Assembly (NCBI RefSeq): GCF_949987535.1
Contig: NC_080081.1
Span: 46,598,973 to 46,662,972, forward strand
Length of the DNA stretch: 64,000 bases
Reading direction: 5' to 3'
Source of the DNA: Balaenoptera acutorostrata
Lineage: Eukaryota; Chordata; Mammalia; Artiodactyla; Balaenopteridae
Part shown: positions 60,370 to 64,000 of the stretch, piece by piece
How positions within the stretch are numbered: the first letter of the stretch is position 1
Layout of the letters: each line of letters starts with the position of its first letter
Position numbers and translations under genes: made by a program
Notes under the pieces: generated by a model
Told to the model about the DNA's origin: nothing
Database searches by the model: none
The model's input: only the letters and a program-made list of their open reading frames with translations

Positions 60370-63300
60370 AATAAGTACCTACCTTTCACTAGTAGCTTTA
60401 AATATAAATGGAATAAATTCTCCAATAAAAAGACATAGAGTGACTGAATGGATATAAAAATGAGACCTATATATATGCTGCCTACAAGAGACTCATTTCA
60501 GATGTAAAGACATACACAAACTAAAAATGAGAGGATGGAGAAAGGTATTCCATGCAAATGGAAACAAAAAGAAAACAATGCTTATATTAGATGAAATAGA
60601 TTTTAAAACAAAGACTGTAATAGGAGACAAAGAGGACATTACATAATGATCAAGAGTTCAACCCAATAAGAAGATATAACAATTGGTAATGTATATATAT
60701 GCCCAAAAAAGGAGCACTTAAATTCATAAAGCAAATATTAAAAAATATAAAGAGAGAAATTGACAGTAACACAAAAATAGCTGGGAATTTTAACATCCCA
60801 AGTAAATCAGTGGACAGATCATTCAGAAAGAAAGATCAATAAGGAAAGACTAGACTTAAATGACACATTAGACCAGTTGGACTTAATAGGTATGTATAGA
60901 ACATCTCATCCAAAAGCAGCAGAATACACTTTTCTTTCAAGTCCACACAGAACATCCTCCAGGATAGTTCACATGGTAGGCCACAAAACAAGTCTCAGTA
61001 GATTCAATATCGAAATCATATCAAGCATCTTTTCCAACCACAATGCTATGAGATTAGAAGTTCACTATAAGGAAAAAAAAATGCAAAAAACAAAAACACA
61101 TGGAAACTAAACAATATGCTACTAAACCATCAATGGGTCCCTGAAGAAATTAAGAGGAAATCAAAAAATACCTGGAGACAGATAAGCAGCAAGGATTTAC
61201 TATATAGCACTGGGAATTCTATCCAATATATTGTGTTAATCTGTAACGGAATATAATCTGCAAAACAACAAAAAAGAATCACTATGCTGTATTCCTGAAA
61301 ATCATGGAATATTGTAAATCAACTATACTTCAATTAAAAAGGAAAATTCTGTAAAACAAATATAAAATAAAAATTTCTTGAGATCAAAGTTAAGAAAATA
61401 TCATTTTTCTTAAGAATGCATTGTCTAAAATACTTAACACTCTTGTATGCACAGGTGCTGCTTAATAAATAATGTTCTAGTACCATGAAAAAAAACTTGG
61501 AGACAAACAAAAATGGAAACACAATATTCCAAAATCTATGGGATGCAGTAAAAGCAGTTCTAAGTGGGGAGTTTACAGTGATAAAGTCCTAATTCAGGAG
61601 ACAAAAAATATCTCAAATGAGCAGCCTAAAGGAACTAAAACTAAAAAAGATGAATGAATAAACAGAAAGTTAGTAGATGGAAGGAAATAATAAAGATCAG
61701 AACAGAAGTAAATGAAATAGAGAACAAAAATATAGAAAATATCACTGAAAACTAAGAGCTAAACTGAAAAGATAAGCAAAATTGACAAACCTTCAGCCAG
61801 ATGCAACAAAAAGAGAGAGAGAGGGAGAGAGGACCCAAATAAATACATCAGAAATGAAAAAGGAGAAGTTACAAAAAACACCACAGAAATATAAAGGATC
61901 ATAGAGATTACCATGAAAAAATTATATGCCAATAAAATGGACAACTTAGAAATGGACAAATTCCTAGAAATAAACTATCTCCCAAGTCTGAACCAGAAAG
62001 AAATAGGGAATATAAACAAACCAATTACCAGTAATAAAATTGAATCGGTAATTTAAAAACACCCATAAAACAAAAGTTAACTTCAAAAGCTTCACAGGTA
62101 AATTCTACCAAATATTTAAAGAACAGTTAACACCTATCCTTCTCAAGTCATTCCAAAAAAATTCAGAGGAAGGAATGATTCTGAACTCATTCTGTGAGAC
62201 CCCATCATCCTGATATCAAAACCAGGTAAAGACACCACAAAAGAAGAATATAAAAGACCAACATCACCGATGAGCAACAATGCAAAAAATCCACAATAAA
62301 ATATTAGCAAACAGCTTTCAATAATACATTAAAAAGATCACACACCATGATTAAGTGGGATTTATCACACTGACAAAAGGATTATTCAACATTCACAGAC
62401 CAGTCAATGTGCTATATTATGTGAACAAATTGAAAAATGAAAATCATATGATTATCTCAGTAGCTGCAGATAAATCTTTTGACAAAATTCAACATCCATT
62501 TATGATAAAAAGAAACCTCTCAACAAAGTGGGTATAGAGGGAACATAACTCAGCCCAATAAAGGCCATGTATGACAAATCTACAGCCAAAATCATATGCA
62601 ATGATGAAAAGCTGAAAGTACTTCCTATAAGATCAGGAACAAGTCAAGGATACCCACTCGACACTTATTCAACATAGTAGTCAGACAAGAAAAAGAAAGG
62701 AAAGGAATCTAAATTGGGAAGGAAGAAGTAAAACTGTCACTGTTTGCAAATGACATGAAGCCATACATAGAAACCTCAAAGACACCACCAAAAAACTATC
62801 AGAACTCATCAATGAATTTGGTAAACTGGCAGGATACAAAATTAATATAAAGAATTCTGTTACATTTCTGTACACAAACAAGGAACAATCAAAAGAGAAA
62901 TTAAGAAAACAATCCCATTTATAATAGCATCAAAAATAATAAAATACCTAGGAATAAATCTAAGGAGGTGAAATACCTGTACTTGGAAAACTATAGGACA
63001 CTGATGAAAGAAATTGAAGGTGACACAAATGGAAAGATATACTGTGTTCATGGATTAAAAGAATTAATATTGTGAGAATAACCATAATATGCAAGGCAAT
63101 CTACAGATTCAATGCAATCCTTATCAAAATGCCCATGGCATTTTTCATAGAACTAGAACAAATAATTCTAAATTTTGTATGGGAACACAAAAGACCCTGA
63201 AAAGCCAAAACAATCTTGAGAAAGAAGTACAAACTAGAGGTATCAAACTCCCTGATTTCAAACTACACTACAAATCTAGAGTCATCAAAACAGTATGGTA

Positions 63301-64000
63301 CTGACACAAAAACCAACACATAGATCAATGGAACAGAATAGAGAGCCTAGAAATGATCACACACTTATATTGTCAATTAATCTACAACAAAAGAGGCAAA
63401 AATATACAATGGGGGAAGACAGCCTCTTCAATAAATGGTGCTGTGAAAAACTGGACAGCTACATGCAAAAGAATCAAACTGGACCACTTTATCACACTAT
63501 ATACAAAAATAAATCAAAATTGATTGAAGACTTAAATATGAGACCTGAATCCATAAAACTCCTAGAAGAAAACATAGGAAGTACACTCTTTGACATCAGT
63601 CTTAGCAATGTATTTTTTGGTTCTGTCTCCTCAGGCAACAAAAAGAAAGGCAAAAATAAACAAATGGGACTAAATCAAACTGAAAAGCTTTTGCACAATA
63701 AAGGAAACTATCTACAAATTGAAAAGGCTGCCTTCTGAATAAGAGAAAATACTTGCAAAGCCTGATAAGTGGTAAATATCCCAAGTACATAAGGAGTTCA
63801 TACAACTCAACATCTGAAAAACAAAAACCCAATTTAAAAATGGGTAGAGCACCTGAATATACATTTCTCCAAAGAAGTTGTACAGATGGCAAACAGGCAC
63901 ATGGAACGATGTTCAACATCATTAATAATTAGGGAAATGAATTAAAAGCACAATGAGCTATCACCTCTCACCTGTCAGAGTGACTATTACCAAAAAGACA
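60370..64000 (+). pseudogene. L1-J ORF2 remnant, incomplete at the window edge
   Basis: The start codon is lost. Endonuclease text at 60877-61110 (MYRTSHPKAAEYTF, SNHNAMRLEVHY). Reverse transcriptase text at 62355-62537 ([20 protein letters not shown]); the catalytic box near 62750 reads FAND, and a deletion removes most of the LSPLLF block. Later text (FNKWCCEKLDSYMQKN) is at 63295-63738. Broken by the nested L1 at 61181-61495. Confidence 0.9.
61181..61495 (+). mobile_element. Nested L1 tail with 3' transduction inside L1-J
   Basis: About 165 bases of L1 3' end ('actatatagcactgggaatt' to 'cttcaattaaaaagg') are followed by about 145 non-L1 bases ending AATAAA (61464-61469), 18 bases, then A8 (61488-61495). 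Host L1-J text 'acctggagaca' before 61181 recurs as 'acttggagaca' after the A8, closing the interruption. Confidence 0.88.

Larger units (their letters stand above)
58094..64000 (+). mobile_element. L1-J: LINE-1 from 5' end, running off the window
   Basis: Opens with 'gagtggccaagatggcagag', then a GC-richer 5' UTR with 'cacccaccaacagccaat', ORF1 at 59028 and ORF2 from about 60370 to the window edge. A different, apparently older lineage from L1-A/F. An unrelated L1 tail is nested at 61181-61495. Confidence 0.92.

Overview
This window is non-coding nuclear DNA from a mammal, most likely a cetacean (hippopotamus is the main alternative). The case rests on repeats. Three tRNA-derived SINEs of the CHR-1/CHR-2 type are present (4685-5001, 24175-24545, 25995-26209). 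Many LINE-1 (L1) copies carry the cetartiodactyl-type 3' end. I saw no ruminant BovB or Bov-tA and no primate Alu. Naming the organism is inference from repeat families; no species-diagnostic gene is present.

No multi-exon host gene can be supported. The only intact long protein frame is a 200-codon processed retrocopy of ITGB1BP1 (ICAP-1) on the minus strand at 5217-5819. It keeps its 5' UTR, 3' UTR, ATTAAA signal and poly(A) tract. It lies, next to a SINE, inside an older antisense L1.

Layout: 1-1561 unique DNA; 1574-8817 L1-A (minus, near full length) holding the SINE and the retrocopy; 8830-14352 old repeats (L2 split by an MLT1-like LTR, MER5A) and unique DNA; 14353-21121 L1-B (plus, near full length, decayed); 21122-22835 two 109-bp direct repeats around unique DNA; 22960-26209 old L1 tails and two SINEs; 26645-30515 L1-C, L1-D, a Tigger-like DNA transposon, an LTR-like block and a split MER5A; 30516-33734 mostly unique, with a TAAT-rich block; 33735-40610 old L1 pieces and microsatellites; 41276-46383 L1-F (minus, lacking almost all of the 5' UTR); 46397-50015 unique DNA, a short L1 tail, MIR and L2; 50016-55112 AT-rich unique DNA; 55131-56443 L1-I with an apparent 3' transduction; 58094-64000 L1-J (plus, running off the end) containing a second small L1 insertion with its own 3' transduction.

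The coherent theme is L1 reverse-transcription activity over a long period: autonomous L1s, SINEs mobilised in trans, one host mRNA mobilised in trans, and downstream flank carried along by L1 readthrough. I found no sign of a new defence, CRISPR-like or operon-type system. All L1 protein frames here are interrupted, so none looks able to move on its own.
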